Shown: positions 1-6,914 of the stretch, one piece after another
Layout: each line of letters begins with the position of its first letter
Numbering within the stretch: position 1 is the first letter of the stretch
Assembly (NCBI GenBank): GCA_903865465.1
Contig: CAIPJU010000216.1
Coordinates: forward strand, 1-8,433
DNA length: 8,433 bases
Reading direction: 5' to 3'
Source: an uncultured Bacteroidota bacterium
Lineage (GTDB): Bacteria > Bacteroidota > Bacteroidia > Bacteroidales > VadinHA17
Program-made: the position numbers and the translations under genes
The notes under the pieces: model-generated
Told to the model about the DNA's origin: nothing
The model's database searches: none
What the model saw: the letters and a program-made list of their open reading frames with translations, nothing else

Positions 1-276
1 GCTCCCAGGATTAATATTGAAAGTAAACCAACCTATGATGTAATGACTATAATTCAATATGAGCCGGAAATAAATGATCGTCTTAAACTGTATACACGAT
101 TTGAGTTGCTTCATTTATTTGATTCTGGGGGCAATATTAAGAGTTATCAGTGGATACGCCTGGGGCTTGAGGTAAAAGGAATTCAGTTCGGACTGGCAGC
201 TGATTTTGATGAATATGGACCAAATCCTTCAGCCAAAAGCAACTTCGGTATTTTTGTAAGAAAAGAGATCTTTTAA
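1..276 (+). CDS. C-terminal end of a probable outer-membrane beta-barrel protein (5' partial)
   Basis: Frame 1 is open from the first base to the TAA at 274-276, so this is the last 91 residues of a gene that begins outside the window. The ATG at 43 is only an internal methionine. The visible part has alternating polar and hydrophobic stretches rich in Tyr, Phe, Leu and Arg (around LKLYTRFELLHLF, WIRLGLEVKGIQFGLAADF and FGIFVRKEIF). Short turn-like segments (SGGN, EYGPNPSAKS) separate them, and the chain ends in Phe. This is the usual appearance of the last strands of a Gram-negative outer-membrane barrel, where a terminal aromatic residue helps insertion. I do not recognise the family, and the substrate or role cannot be told from this fragment. 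A 96-bp gap without a clear terminator separates it from the kinase gene. Confidence 0.6.
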   Translation, partial: APRINIESKPTYDVMTIIQYEPEINDRLKLYTRFELLHLFDSGGNIKSYQWIRLGLEVKGIQFGLAADFDEYGPNPSAKSNFGIFVRKEIF

Positions 277-372
277 GTAAATAAAAAATATCAGAGTTAA
301 CGGGATAGATTTTATTCTGATTTGATGACAGAACACCTTGAAATAATGGTTATTGTGATATATCTTTGAATT

Positions 373-1446
373 ATGAAAAACAGACAAATCTGGACATTTA
401 TCGGAATTGCGGCCATCCTTTCAATTATGTTAGGGATACTAATACACTTTGCCACAATAATTTCTTCATTAGGTTTTACTCATGAGAATATTCAAACCGG
501 AGAGTCGGAAAGCATACTGAATGCCTTTATTGAGGTTCTGGTCAGTTCTTTGGTTGCGTTTTGTGCCTTTATGGTCAACTTCTACATAATCAAACCTTTC
601 AACAGTTCCAGACAAATAAGCTCCAGGCTTATTATTATAGCCATTCTGACAACAGTAATCACAGTGACTCTTTTAAGTGACTCATTTTTTGCGCTTAAAC
701 ATTTTATAAACGGGAAGCCGGTCATAAAGAATTTCAATATAGTATATACTTTTCATGATCTGTTCACAGGAATTATTGTCCTTAGCGGTATCTATTTCAT
801 TAAAACTGTATTCGACAAACAGTCAGTCAGGATTGAAAATGAAAAGCTAAAAAATGATATTCTTCACGGGCAGTATGAATCGCTTAAGAATCATATCAGT
901 CCCCATTTCCTGTTTAACTCTCTCACAGCACTCAGGGAGCTGATTGATCAGAATCCCAAAGACGCAAAGCAATATATAAGCCATTTGTCATTGGTGTTAC
1001 GTTACACACTAACAAGTATTGAGAGTCAGACAAAAAATCTTTATGAAGAGCTTGAAGTTGCTTTTTCATATTACAATCTCTTAAAAATCAGATTTGGGTC
1101 AAATTTAAAAGTTGAAACCATCGTTGATGAAAAACTCAATGATTACAGGGTGCCGCCTTTAGCAATACAGACACTTCTTGAAAATGCTGTCAAGCACAAT
1201 GAGATCTCAAAAGACCATCCTCTTAAGATCAGGATTGAAAGCGACAATGCCCGAAATCTGATAGTTACAAATGAGATTCACGAAAGAGCATCAAAGGAGA
1301 TAAGTACAGGAATTGGCCTTGTAAATATTTCAAAACAATATCGTTACCTGACAGGGGAGGATATATCAATTTCGATAACCAATAATATATTCAGAGTTTG
1401 TATTCCCCTGCTAAACCCTAACCACAATGAAAGCAATTATAGTTGA
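373..1446 (+). CDS. Membrane sensor histidine kinase, LytS/YehU type (His_kinase family)
   Basis: A 357-aa inner-membrane kinase that should autophosphorylate on His and pass the phosphate to the response regulator encoded next. About four membrane segments are visible near residues 8-31, 50-74, 84-107 and 128-145. There is no large periplasmic domain, so the signal is probably sensed in the membrane or by a partner. A short coiled-coil linker (about 148-172) leads to the phosphoacceptor motif SPHFLFNSL, with His178 as the likely site. The ATPase part has an N-box (PPLAIQTLLENAVKHN, 261-276, Asn271) and a short G-box (GIGLVNIS, 313-320), the compact layout typical of the LytS family. The ATG at 373 is used because the next in-frame Met (residue 20) lies inside the first membrane segment. 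No Shine-Dalgarno is seen. The TGA stop lies 20 bp inside the next gene, so the pair is translationally coupled. Confidence 0.9.
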   Translation: MKNRQIWTFIGIAAILSIMLGILIHFATIISSLGFTHENIQTGESESILNAFIEVLVSSLVAFCAFMVNFYIIKPFNSSRQISSRLIIIAILTTVITVTLLSDSFFALKHFINGKPVIKNFNIVYTFHDLFTGIIVLSGIYFIKTVFDKQSVRIENEKLKNDILHGQYESLKNHISPHFLFNSLTALRELIDQNPKDAKQYISHLSLVLRYTLTSIESQTKNLYEELEVAFSYYNLLKIRFGSNLKVETIVDEKLNDYRVPPLAIQTLLENAVKHNEISKDHPLKIRIESDNARNLIVTNEIHERASKEISTGIGLVNISKQYRYLTGEDISISITNNIFRVCIPLLNPNHNESNYS

Positions 1447-2188
1447 AGATGAAGTTTTTGCATTACAGAACCTTACAAATATCCTGTATGAGATCGGCGA
1501 TGTTGAGATTGTTGCAACATTTGAAAGCATTAAAGAAACTGTGGAATACTTACTTCACAACAAACAACCTGATTTGTTATTCCTGGATATTCACCTTGCC
1601 GACGGCTTTGCTTTCGATATTTTTGAGAGGGTTAAGGTTGATTGCCCCATTATTTTTGTAACAGCATACGATGAATATGCCCTCAAAGCGTTCAGGGTAA
1701 ATAGTATCGATTACCTTTTAAAACCTCTTGATGTTTTTGAAGTCAAACGTGCGCTTGATAAGTTGAAAAGATTTTCAAGGCCTTCGGCATTGGTCGAAAG
1801 TGACTTAAGAAATCTGATTTCTGACTTTATGAAAACATCAGCTTACAAAAGCAATTTTCTTGTTCCCATAAAAGGAGATAAACTATACCCTCTTAAAGCA
1901 GATGATATTGCATTTCTATATATTGATCATGGTGTTGTAAAAGTCTTTACACTTGATGGTAATTCATTCACAATGGATCATACCCTTGATGAGCTTGAAG
2001 AGATGCTCGATCCGAAGAGTTTTTTTCGTGCCAACAGACAATTCATAATTTCAGCACAAGCCATAAAGGATATAGATTTCTGGTTCAATTATAAGCTTTC
2101 ATTAAATCTTAAGGTTCCTGTACCAGAAAAGATCATTGTTAGCAAGGCCAGAGTTCCGGAATTCAAAAATTGGTTTGGAGGAAGATAA
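1427..2188 (+). CDS. LytTR-family response regulator (LytR/AlgR type)
   Basis: A 253-aa cytoplasmic transcription factor and the evident partner of the kinase encoded just upstream, whose gene it overlaps by 20 bp. Residues 1-118 form a receiver domain: acidic pair Glu7/Asp8, phosphoacceptor Asp54 in LLFLDIHL, Thr79 in FVTAYDEYALKAF, and Lys99 in DYLLKPLD. After a linker, residues about 143-250 form a LytTR DNA-binding domain with the usual marks KGDKLYPL, DIAFLYIDHG, FFRANRQFIIS and, near the end, VSKARVPEFKNW. Proteins of this kind usually bind paired short direct repeats upstream of few target genes. I could not pick out such repeats here. The secreted esterase 70 bp downstream is a candidate target or operon member, but only by position. 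Confidence 0.92.
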   Translation: MKAIIVEDEVFALQNLTNILYEIGDVEIVATFESIKETVEYLLHNKQPDLLFLDIHLADGFAFDIFERVKVDCPIIFVTAYDEYALKAFRVNSIDYLLKPLDVFEVKRALDKLKRFSRPSALVESDLRNLISDFMKTSAYKSNFLVPIKGDKLYPLKADDIAFLYIDHGVVKVFTLDGNSFTMDHTLDELEEMLDPKSFFRANRQFIISAQAIKDIDFWFNYKLSLNLKVPVPEKIIVSKARVPEFKNWFGGR

Positions 2189-2258
2189 ACAGCAAAACAG
2201 AACAAGAGAGTCCTCGTCAGGAGCCAGGAAGAAACTATCGATTAAAAAAATACAAGAA

Positions 2259-3245
2259 ATGAAACGAATTATAAGATATAAATCCATTTTGTCCTTTTGT
2301 TGTCTGATTTTTATTTTTAACAATTCCTTTGCCCAGGATAGACCTAACAGGATTCAGGATTCTGATCCCGATACAGCCTGGGTATCCCCAAATAAGGAAG
2401 TCCCTTCTTTTGCAACATATCAGCTTTATCCAACTCCTGAAAGAGGAAAAGATACTTTCGGAAGTTTTATGATTTATCTTCCCGAAGAGTACAAAAATAC
2501 TTCCAAAAGCTACCCTGTAATTTATTATTTGCATGGGGGAAATGGAAATCAGAGAGAGGGGAAATGGCTTATGAACGAGATAGACAAGGCAATTAAGGAT
2601 CAAATAATGCCGCCGGTTATCATTGTAAGTGTACAGGCATTGCCAATTGGCTGGTATTGCAACGCCAATGTTGGTGCAAAGGGTGTAATAAGCGGACCTT
2701 TAGAAAATGTTATAATAAAAAACCTTGTTCCATACATCGACGCTCATTATCGCACTATTGCAAGCTCCTCGGGACGTGGATTGGAAGGATGGTCAATGGG
2801 AGGCTTTGGTGCAATAAGACTCGCCTTTAAATATCCTGAATTGTTTGGTTTCACCTCATCTGTTGCAGGTGCACTGATTGAATTTCAGGATGAACACAAT
2901 CCGCAATATCTTGTCAATACTTTTGGACCTTCAACCGGAGCCGGCTCAGAAAAATCCATAGAATACTTTAACGCGATTCACCCCGGGTATTATGCAAAAC
3001 AGAATGCTGAGCTCATAAAGAACCATGTTAAAGTAAGGCTTATTGTTGGCGATCAGGATTGGTTGTATAACAATAATGGAAAACAAATAACCAATATTTT
3101 CAGTCATTATCTCGATTCATTGGGTATAAAGCATGAATATACTGTCCTGAAAAATGTCGGACATATGGTACCCAATGAATTTGCTATTGTCAATATAGAA
3201 TATCCTGTAAAATTTTGGGCGGATGCTTTTAAGTCCAGCTTCTGA
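2259..3245 (+). CDS. Secreted serine esterase, putative esterase/CE1-like (alpha/beta hydrolase)
   Basis: A 328-aa exported hydrolase. The frame is open further upstream (an ATG at 2136 lies inside the regulator gene), but the ATG at 2259 is chosen. It is directly followed by a signal peptide: Lys/Arg start, hydrophobic core ILSFCCLIFIF, and probable cleavage after SFA at residue 25. The mature part resembles the Putative esterase family (PF00756, esterase D/CE1 type). It has an oxyanion-side motif YYLHGGNG (residues 89-96), the nucleophile elbow GWSMGG with Ser179, a probable acid in VGDQDW (Asp265 or Asp267), and His302 in NVGHMVP. The family includes feruloyl and acetyl xylan esterases, as well as siderophore and S-formylglutathione esterases. 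The export signal favours removal of acyl groups from plant polysaccharides, but the substrate is not shown by the sequence. It may belong to the operon of the two-component genes. Confidence 0.88.
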   Translation: MKRIIRYKSILSFCCLIFIFNNSFAQDRPNRIQDSDPDTAWVSPNKEVPSFATYQLYPTPERGKDTFGSFMIYLPEEYKNTSKSYPVIYYLHGGNGNQREGKWLMNEIDKAIKDQIMPPVIIVSVQALPIGWYCNANVGAKGVISGPLENVIIKNLVPYIDAHYRTIASSSGRGLEGWSMGGFGAIRLAFKYPELFGFTSSVAGALIEFQDEHNPQYLVNTFGPSTGAGSEKSIEYFNAIHPGYYAKQNAELIKNHVKVRLIVGDQDWLYNNNGKQITNIFSHYLDSLGIKHEYTVLKNVGHMVPNEFAIVNIEYPVKFWADAFKSSF

Positions 3246-3304
3246 TCACACAAAAACGGACTTTACATCACAATATACGGCACTGAATAAGATAATTTTA
3301 AAAT

Positions 3305-3340
3305 AGATTTATAAAAATCTGTCTATGTTTACAAAAACAT
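3305..3340. promoter_or_regulatory. Two tandem 16-bp palindromes, possible operator pair
   Basis: AGATTTATAAAAATCT (3305-3320) and ATGTTTACAAAAACAT (3325-3340) are each a perfect 6-bp inverted repeat around a 4-base centre. They are separated by 4 bp, so their centres lie 20 bp apart, about two helical turns. The two sites agree at 11 of 16 positions, sharing a TTTA-AAAAA core. Same-face spacing of two related dyads is what a pair of operators for a dimeric repressor looks like. The GntR-type regulator at 5747-6757 is the obvious candidate, by inference. They lie upstream of the decayed gene and of the lactonase gene. Alternatively they could be weak RNA hairpins after the esterase gene, but they lack the GC-rich stem and T-run of a terminator. 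Confidence 0.4.
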
Positions 3341-3344
3341 ATAT

Positions 3345-3732
3345 TCAGATGACAATCGCATTAGCGTATTGTTTATCCTGTGTGACAGCATGGGGGACAA
3401 TCAAACGATCCTCTGATTTTCCCAAAAGATAACTTTACTGAAGAAACCAGGATGATAAGAACATCTTCAGGTGAAAAATGGCTTTGGATTTCTCACTGCT
3501 GACAAATACGAAAATTATCTCCTTCAGTATTTCCTGATCCCTTCCGCCAATGAGTATTTAAAGACATATTCTTGTTAAGAATTGTTTCGATTGGAGAAGT
3601 AGTCCACATGCAAATGAAGAAAAGAGCTCACTCGTAAATCAGATCATAAATTAAAAATTAGTTAAATTTGTTTTTGATGTAAAAATCGCCGCTGGCTTTA
3701 ACCCTGAACAGTTGATCAATTTAATGGCATAA
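3345..3732 (+). pseudogene. Decayed coding sequence upstream of the lactonase gene, family unknown
   Basis: No intact gene fills 3246-3754, but protein-like text runs through it in changing frames. It starts about 3345 with ISVLFILCDSMGDNQTIL (to about 3413). It then shifts to IFPKDNFTEETRMIRTSSG up to an A5 run at 3474-3478, and shifts again to GFGFLTADKYENYLLQYF, continuing to a TAA at 3576. The last frame, from about 3571, reads KNCFDWRSSPHANEEKS and onward. It crosses an in-frame TAA at 3652-3654 and ends with FDVKIAAGFNPEQLINLMA and a TAA at 3730-3732. The end is only 22 bp before the lactonase ATG, normal operon spacing. This fits a gene of about 125-135 residues broken by three frame changes and a stop. 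I do not recognise the family. The 5' end is uncertain: a competing short frame with a signal-like start begins at ATG 3325. Sequencing errors in an intact gene are an alternative. Confidence 0.45.
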
Positions 3733-3754
3733 TAAGTAACCTGATCGTACTTGA

Positions 3755-5722
3755 ATGAGATCAATAAAAGAATTTGCATCGACTCTGACAAGAGAAACGA
3801 AGTGGCATGGCAATCATGATGTTAATGGCAAATATTTGATCCTTAATGCCGGAAAATTGTCATTGGTTTATGAAAATGGCAGCCTTCGGTACATTTCGAT
3901 CGGTAAAGAAGAGATTATACGTATGATCTATTCTGTAGTACGTATAAAGAACTGGATTACAATTGCACCTGAAATTATCAGGGAGAAAACTGAGATTCAC
4001 GCAGATTCATTCAAAATTATTTTTAACTGTATCTATAAAAAGGAAGATCTAAATTTCTCTGCAGAGTATACCATTGAAGGGCGAAATGATAATTCATTGT
4101 TGCTTACCATGGAAGGCGAAGCACTTAGCTCATTCGAGAAGAACCGGATCGGTTTTTGCGTATTACATCCGATCATTGGCAATGCAGGTAATAACTGCAT
4201 TATTGAACACCCCGAACGGGTTACCGAAACTTCCGTTTTCCCGTTGTCAATAAGTCCTCATCAGCCTTTTACCAATATCATATCGATGAAATGGAAGGTT
4301 TCTGACCAAAATGTCTCATTGATTTTTACTGGAGAAGTTTTTGAAACTGAAGATCACCGCAACTGGACCGATGCTTCATATAAAACTTATTGCACTCCAC
4401 TGACCAGAAAGTACCCTGTAAGGATGGAGAAAGGTGAAAAAATTTTTCAGAAAATTGAATTGAAGGTCGAGGGAAATTTGCCAGACACAAATCCTGCGAA
4501 ATTTGGGAAAACTGTATTCATTACAGTTGATACCCGAAAAACTATTCAGTTGCCATCAATAGGAATAGGGCAATCCACTCGCCTTTTCCCCCTCTCGGAG
4601 AATGAATTATCGACAATTAAAAAAATAAAATATGACCATTATCGTGTAGATCTGTATCTTTTTCTCGATGATTGGAAAACCAAGGCCGAACTGGCTGCAG
4701 AAGAGGCATTAAGATTGGAATATCCGGTAGAGCTTGCGGTATTCTTTGATGAGAATTATGCCGTTCAGGTTTCCGTTTTCATGAAATGGATTGTGAAATC
4801 ACAGATTCCACTTAGCAGAATTACAATTTTTCATAGAACCCTGTCATTTACACCTCCGGAATTAACAGAGTTGATAATCCCTTTACTTAAAAGGGCTTTA
4901 CCGGGAATCAGAACAGGTGCCGGTACAAATGCAAATTTTGCCCAGTTGAACAGGAACAGGCCTGATCCTATGCACCTCGATTACTTAAGTTATTCTATTC
5001 ATCCTCAGGAGCATGCAAATGACAACACTACACTTACCGAGAATCTGCAGGCGCAATCTTACACTGTTGAAAGTGCCGGAAAGTTTACGGGCGGGATAGG
5101 AATATGGATCTCACCCGTGAATATTACACGTCGTTTTAATGCTAATTCTGAAAATTATGAAAATCCAGATAAGCCTGAAGGTTATCCACCTCAGGTTGAC
5201 AGCAGGTTAATGTCGCTCTATGGTGCATGCTGGACTGCCGGGAGCCTTAAATATCTTATTGAATCAGGGGCTGCAGGGATAACTTATTTTGAAACTGCAG
5301 GAGAGAGGGGAATAATCCAGGGAGATAGTCCGTCGCGATGGCCTGAAAAGTTCAAAACTGTAGCCGGAATGATCTTCCCGATATATTTTGTCTTCAGATT
5401 TATTCTTCAAAATAAGGAATTCAGAGTCATGAAGAGCGGAAGCTCGGATCCATTAAAAGTTGCTTCACTGATCCTGACTGACGGGAAGGAGCTAAAATTT
5501 TTACTCATAAATTTTACATCATCATTTCACAAAGTAATTGTAAATAATGTTTCATTGTTGTCCGATTTAAAAATCATACAGCTTGATTCAATTAGCTTTG
5601 CAGATGCCGTAAGTGAAAGCGGCTGGCTTGAAAATGCGAAACATTGTATGGTAAAACAGGAACATCCATTGTTGTTAAGTCCATTTTCAGTAACTTTTGT
5701 TGAAGCATATTTTAATATTTAA
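3755..5722 (+). CDS. apnL: D-apionate lactonase (D-apionolactone hydrolase)
   Basis: A 655-aa protein without a signal peptide, so cytoplasmic. I recognise it as the D-apionate lactonase family, which opens D-apionolactone to D-apionate in oxidative D-apiose breakdown. From N to C there is a beta-rich domain (about 1-240), a probable TIM-barrel-like domain (about 265-555) and a small beta-rich C-terminal domain (about 560-655). The most telling block is ETEDHRNWTDASYKTY at 197-212, preceded by GFCVLHP (133-139) and SISPHQPF (165-172). Later conserved-looking blocks are GAGTNANFAQLNRNRP (388-403), SIHPQEHANDN (414-424) and YFETAGERG (511-519). Which residues act in catalysis is not known to me. 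The ATG at 3755 is the first possible start, because an in-frame TGA directly precedes it. There is no clear Shine-Dalgarno. The regulator gene follows after 24 bp, suggesting one transcript. The call rests on remembered family motifs, with no alignment made. Confidence 0.7.
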   Translation: MRSIKEFASTLTRETKWHGNHDVNGKYLILNAGKLSLVYENGSLRYISIGKEEIIRMIYSVVRIKNWITIAPEIIREKTEIHADSFKIIFNCIYKKEDLNFSAEYTIEGRNDNSLLLTMEGEALSSFEKNRIGFCVLHPIIGNAGNNCIIEHPERVTETSVFPLSISPHQPFTNIISMKWKVSDQNVSLIFTGEVFETEDHRNWTDASYKTYCTPLTRKYPVRMEKGEKIFQKIELKVEGNLPDTNPAKFGKTVFITVDTRKTIQLPSIGIGQSTRLFPLSENELSTIKKIKYDHYRVDLYLFLDDWKTKAELAAEEALRLEYPVELAVFFDENYAVQVSVFMKWIVKSQIPLSRITIFHRTLSFTPPELTELIIPLLKRALPGIRTGAGTNANFAQLNRNRPDPMHLDYLSYSIHPQEHANDNTTLTENLQAQSYTVESAGKFTGGIGIWISPVNITRRFNANSENYENPDKPEGYPPQVDSRLMSLYGACWTAGSLKYLIESGAAGITYFETAGERGIIQGDSPSRWPEKFKTVAGMIFPIYFVFRFILQNKEFRVMKSGSSDPLKVASLILTDGKELKFLLINFTSSFHKVIVNNVSLLSDLKIIQLDSISFADAVSESGWLENAKHCMVKQEHPLLLSPFSVTFVEAYFNI

Positions 5723-5746
5723 ATAATTGTAACAGGCTAAGAAGAA

Positions 5747-6757
5747 ATGGCTATAAACATCAGAATAGATAAAAGTGCAAGCACTCCAAAGTATGAACAG
5801 CTTGTTAATGAAGTATTGAGACATATACGTTCAAAAAGATTGGTTATTGGGGATAAACTTCCATCTATTCATGAAATCTGCAATAACTATGATATTTCGA
5901 GGGATACAGTAATTATAGCTTATAATGAATTAAAATCCAGAGGAATTATTAGTCCAAAACAAGGAAAGGGATTCTATGTCACATCTACCACCTTTAAGAG
6001 CAAACTTAAGATATTCCTTTTGTTCGATGTAATGAATGGATACAAGGAAGTACTTTACCGTGCTTTTTTAAACAGCCTGGGATCAGATTATCAGGTCGAT
6101 ATTTTCTTTCACTACTATAACCTTAAAGTATTTGATCAACTCATAGGCAATAACATTAATAAGTATGACTTTTATGTTATAATGCCTCATTTCAATGAGG
6201 ATATATCAAAATATCTTAAACACATACCTGCTGAAAAACTGTTGATCATTGATAAAGATCTGATGTCAGTACATGGGAATTATGCCGCAGTGTTCCAGAA
6301 CTTTGAAAAGGATGTATCCAATGCTCTTGAGGAAGCCCTTCCGCTTCTTAAGAAATACACTACGCTGAAGTTTATTTCTAACCATAACTTTCAGTTTATC
6401 CGTGATGGGATGGAAAAAGGTTTTTTAAAATTCTGTGCAGAGAAGAAAATCAAAAATTCCGTATATAAGGAAATCAATTCTTCCGCCCCTGAACAGGGGG
6501 ATGCTTTCCTGACTGTCTCTGATCAGGATCTTATTGAATTGCTTAAACTCAGTAAAAACAAAAAATGGGAAGCGGGACGGGATATCGGAATTATATCATA
6601 TGACGAGACCCCTTTAAAAGAAATACTCGCCGGCGGTATTTCAGTTATCTCGACCGATTTTAAAAAAATGGGTGAAACTGCATCGGATATGATAAAAAAA
6701 CAAAGCACCGTTAAAATTGAGAACCCCTGCCATTTTATTGCACGAAAATCGTTGTAA
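5747..6757 (+). CDS. GntR-family transcriptional regulator with periplasmic-binding-protein-like effector domain
   Basis: A 336-aa regulator. Residues about 8-80 are a GntR winged helix-turn-helix: PKYEQLVNEVLRHIRS, then GDKLPSIHEICNNYDISR, the recognition region RDTVIIAYNELKSRG, and the wing GIISPKQGKGFYV. Residues about 86-336 resemble a LacI/periplasmic-binding sugar sensor: a beta strand LKIFLLFDVMNG, an alternating strand-helix pattern, and late marks GRDIGIISYDETPLKEI and GGISVISTDFKKMG that match the hinge side of such domains. Regulators with this fusion (AraR-type layout) usually repress sugar genes until a sugar binds. Placed 24 bp after the lactonase gene, it probably controls the apiose/apionate genes in response to a pathway compound, by inference. 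A weak purine stretch (AAGAAGAA) precedes the ATG. The tandem palindromes at 3305-3340 are candidate targets. Confidence 0.88.
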   Translation: MAINIRIDKSASTPKYEQLVNEVLRHIRSKRLVIGDKLPSIHEICNNYDISRDTVIIAYNELKSRGIISPKQGKGFYVTSTTFKSKLKIFLLFDVMNGYKEVLYRAFLNSLGSDYQVDIFFHYYNLKVFDQLIGNNINKYDFYVIMPHFNEDISKYLKHIPAEKLLIIDKDLMSVHGNYAAVFQNFEKDVSNALEEALPLLKKYTTLKFISNHNFQFIRDGMEKGFLKFCAEKKIKNSVYKEINSSAPEQGDAFLTVSDQDLIELLKLSKNKKWEAGRDIGIISYDETPLKEILAGGISVISTDFKKMGETASDMIKKQSTVKIENPCHFIARKSL

Positions 6758-6773
6758 TATTTCTGACTTAATA

Positions 6774-6808
6774 AATCCGCAATTGACAATCTGCAATCCG
6801 AAATATTA
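6774..6808. repeat. Degenerate heptamer tandem repeat (AATCYGM type)
   Basis: Five consecutive 7-base units begin with AAT: AATCCGC, AATTGAC, AATCTGC, AATCCGA and AATATTA. The first, third and fourth are near-identical and the other two have drifted. The tract begins 17 bp after the regulator stop. A perfect 9-bp inverted repeat, TAATATTTC (6755-6763, including the stop codon) and GAAATATTA (6800-6808), brackets it, so the transcript could fold across it. The function is unknown. It is AT-rich and lacks a T-run, so it is a poor candidate for an ordinary terminator. Confidence 0.55.
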
Positions 6809-6818
6809 ATTGTGATTC

Positions 6819-6849
6819 TTGTTTTTTAAAACTTCAAATCATATATTTG
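6819..6849 (+). promoter_or_regulatory. Bacteroidota-type promoter of the permease gene
   Basis: TATATTTG at 6842-6849 matches the Bacteroidota -7 consensus TAnnTTTG exactly. TTG at 6819-6821 lies 20 bp upstream, a suitable place for the -33 element (consensus TTTG). Transcription would start near 6856, giving a leader of roughly 60 nt before the ATG at 6915. The -7 box overlaps a dyad CAAAT-N5-ATTTG (6835-6849), which could be an operator. This implies that the permease is transcribed separately from the lactonase-regulator pair. Confidence 0.5.
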
Positions 6850-6914
6850 TCATAACAGTACATAACACTTAAAATACTGGTTAGCAATTTCAGAACTTAA
6901 ATACGTTTTATATT

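Noticed and set aside
281..335. ATCAGA...TCTGAT inverted repeat after the first gene as a terminator
   Set aside because: The 6-bp stem with a 20-base loop is weak, AT-rich and not followed by a T-run.
361..368. TATCTTTG, an exact match to the -7 promoter consensus just before the kinase gene
   Set aside because: It ends 4 bp before the kinase ATG at 373, so transcription would begin at or inside the start codon. The only later in-frame Met cuts the first membrane segment. No -33 element was confirmed.
2136..2258. Upstream extension of the esterase frame from ATG 2136
   Set aside because: It overlaps the regulator gene by 53 bp and would put a hydrophilic 41-residue leader before a clear signal peptide. 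The ATG at 2259 is the sensible start.
3325..3432. Short frame from ATG 3325 with a signal-peptide-like start (MFTKTYIQMTIALAYCLS)
   Set aside because: It ends after 35 codons, its start codon is inside a palindrome, and a different frame over the same bases joins better with the downstream protein-like text.
3663..3670. TAAATTTG -7 box upstream of the lactonase gene
   Set aside because: No TTTG-like -33 element is present at the right distance, and the site lies inside the decayed coding sequence, so a chance match in AT-rich DNA is likely.
3246..3754. CRISPR array, tRNA or other structured RNA gene in the longest gene-free stretch
   Set aside because: No regularly spaced repeats, no cloverleaf and no GC-rich structured block were seen. 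Only the two palindromes and the broken coding text are supported.
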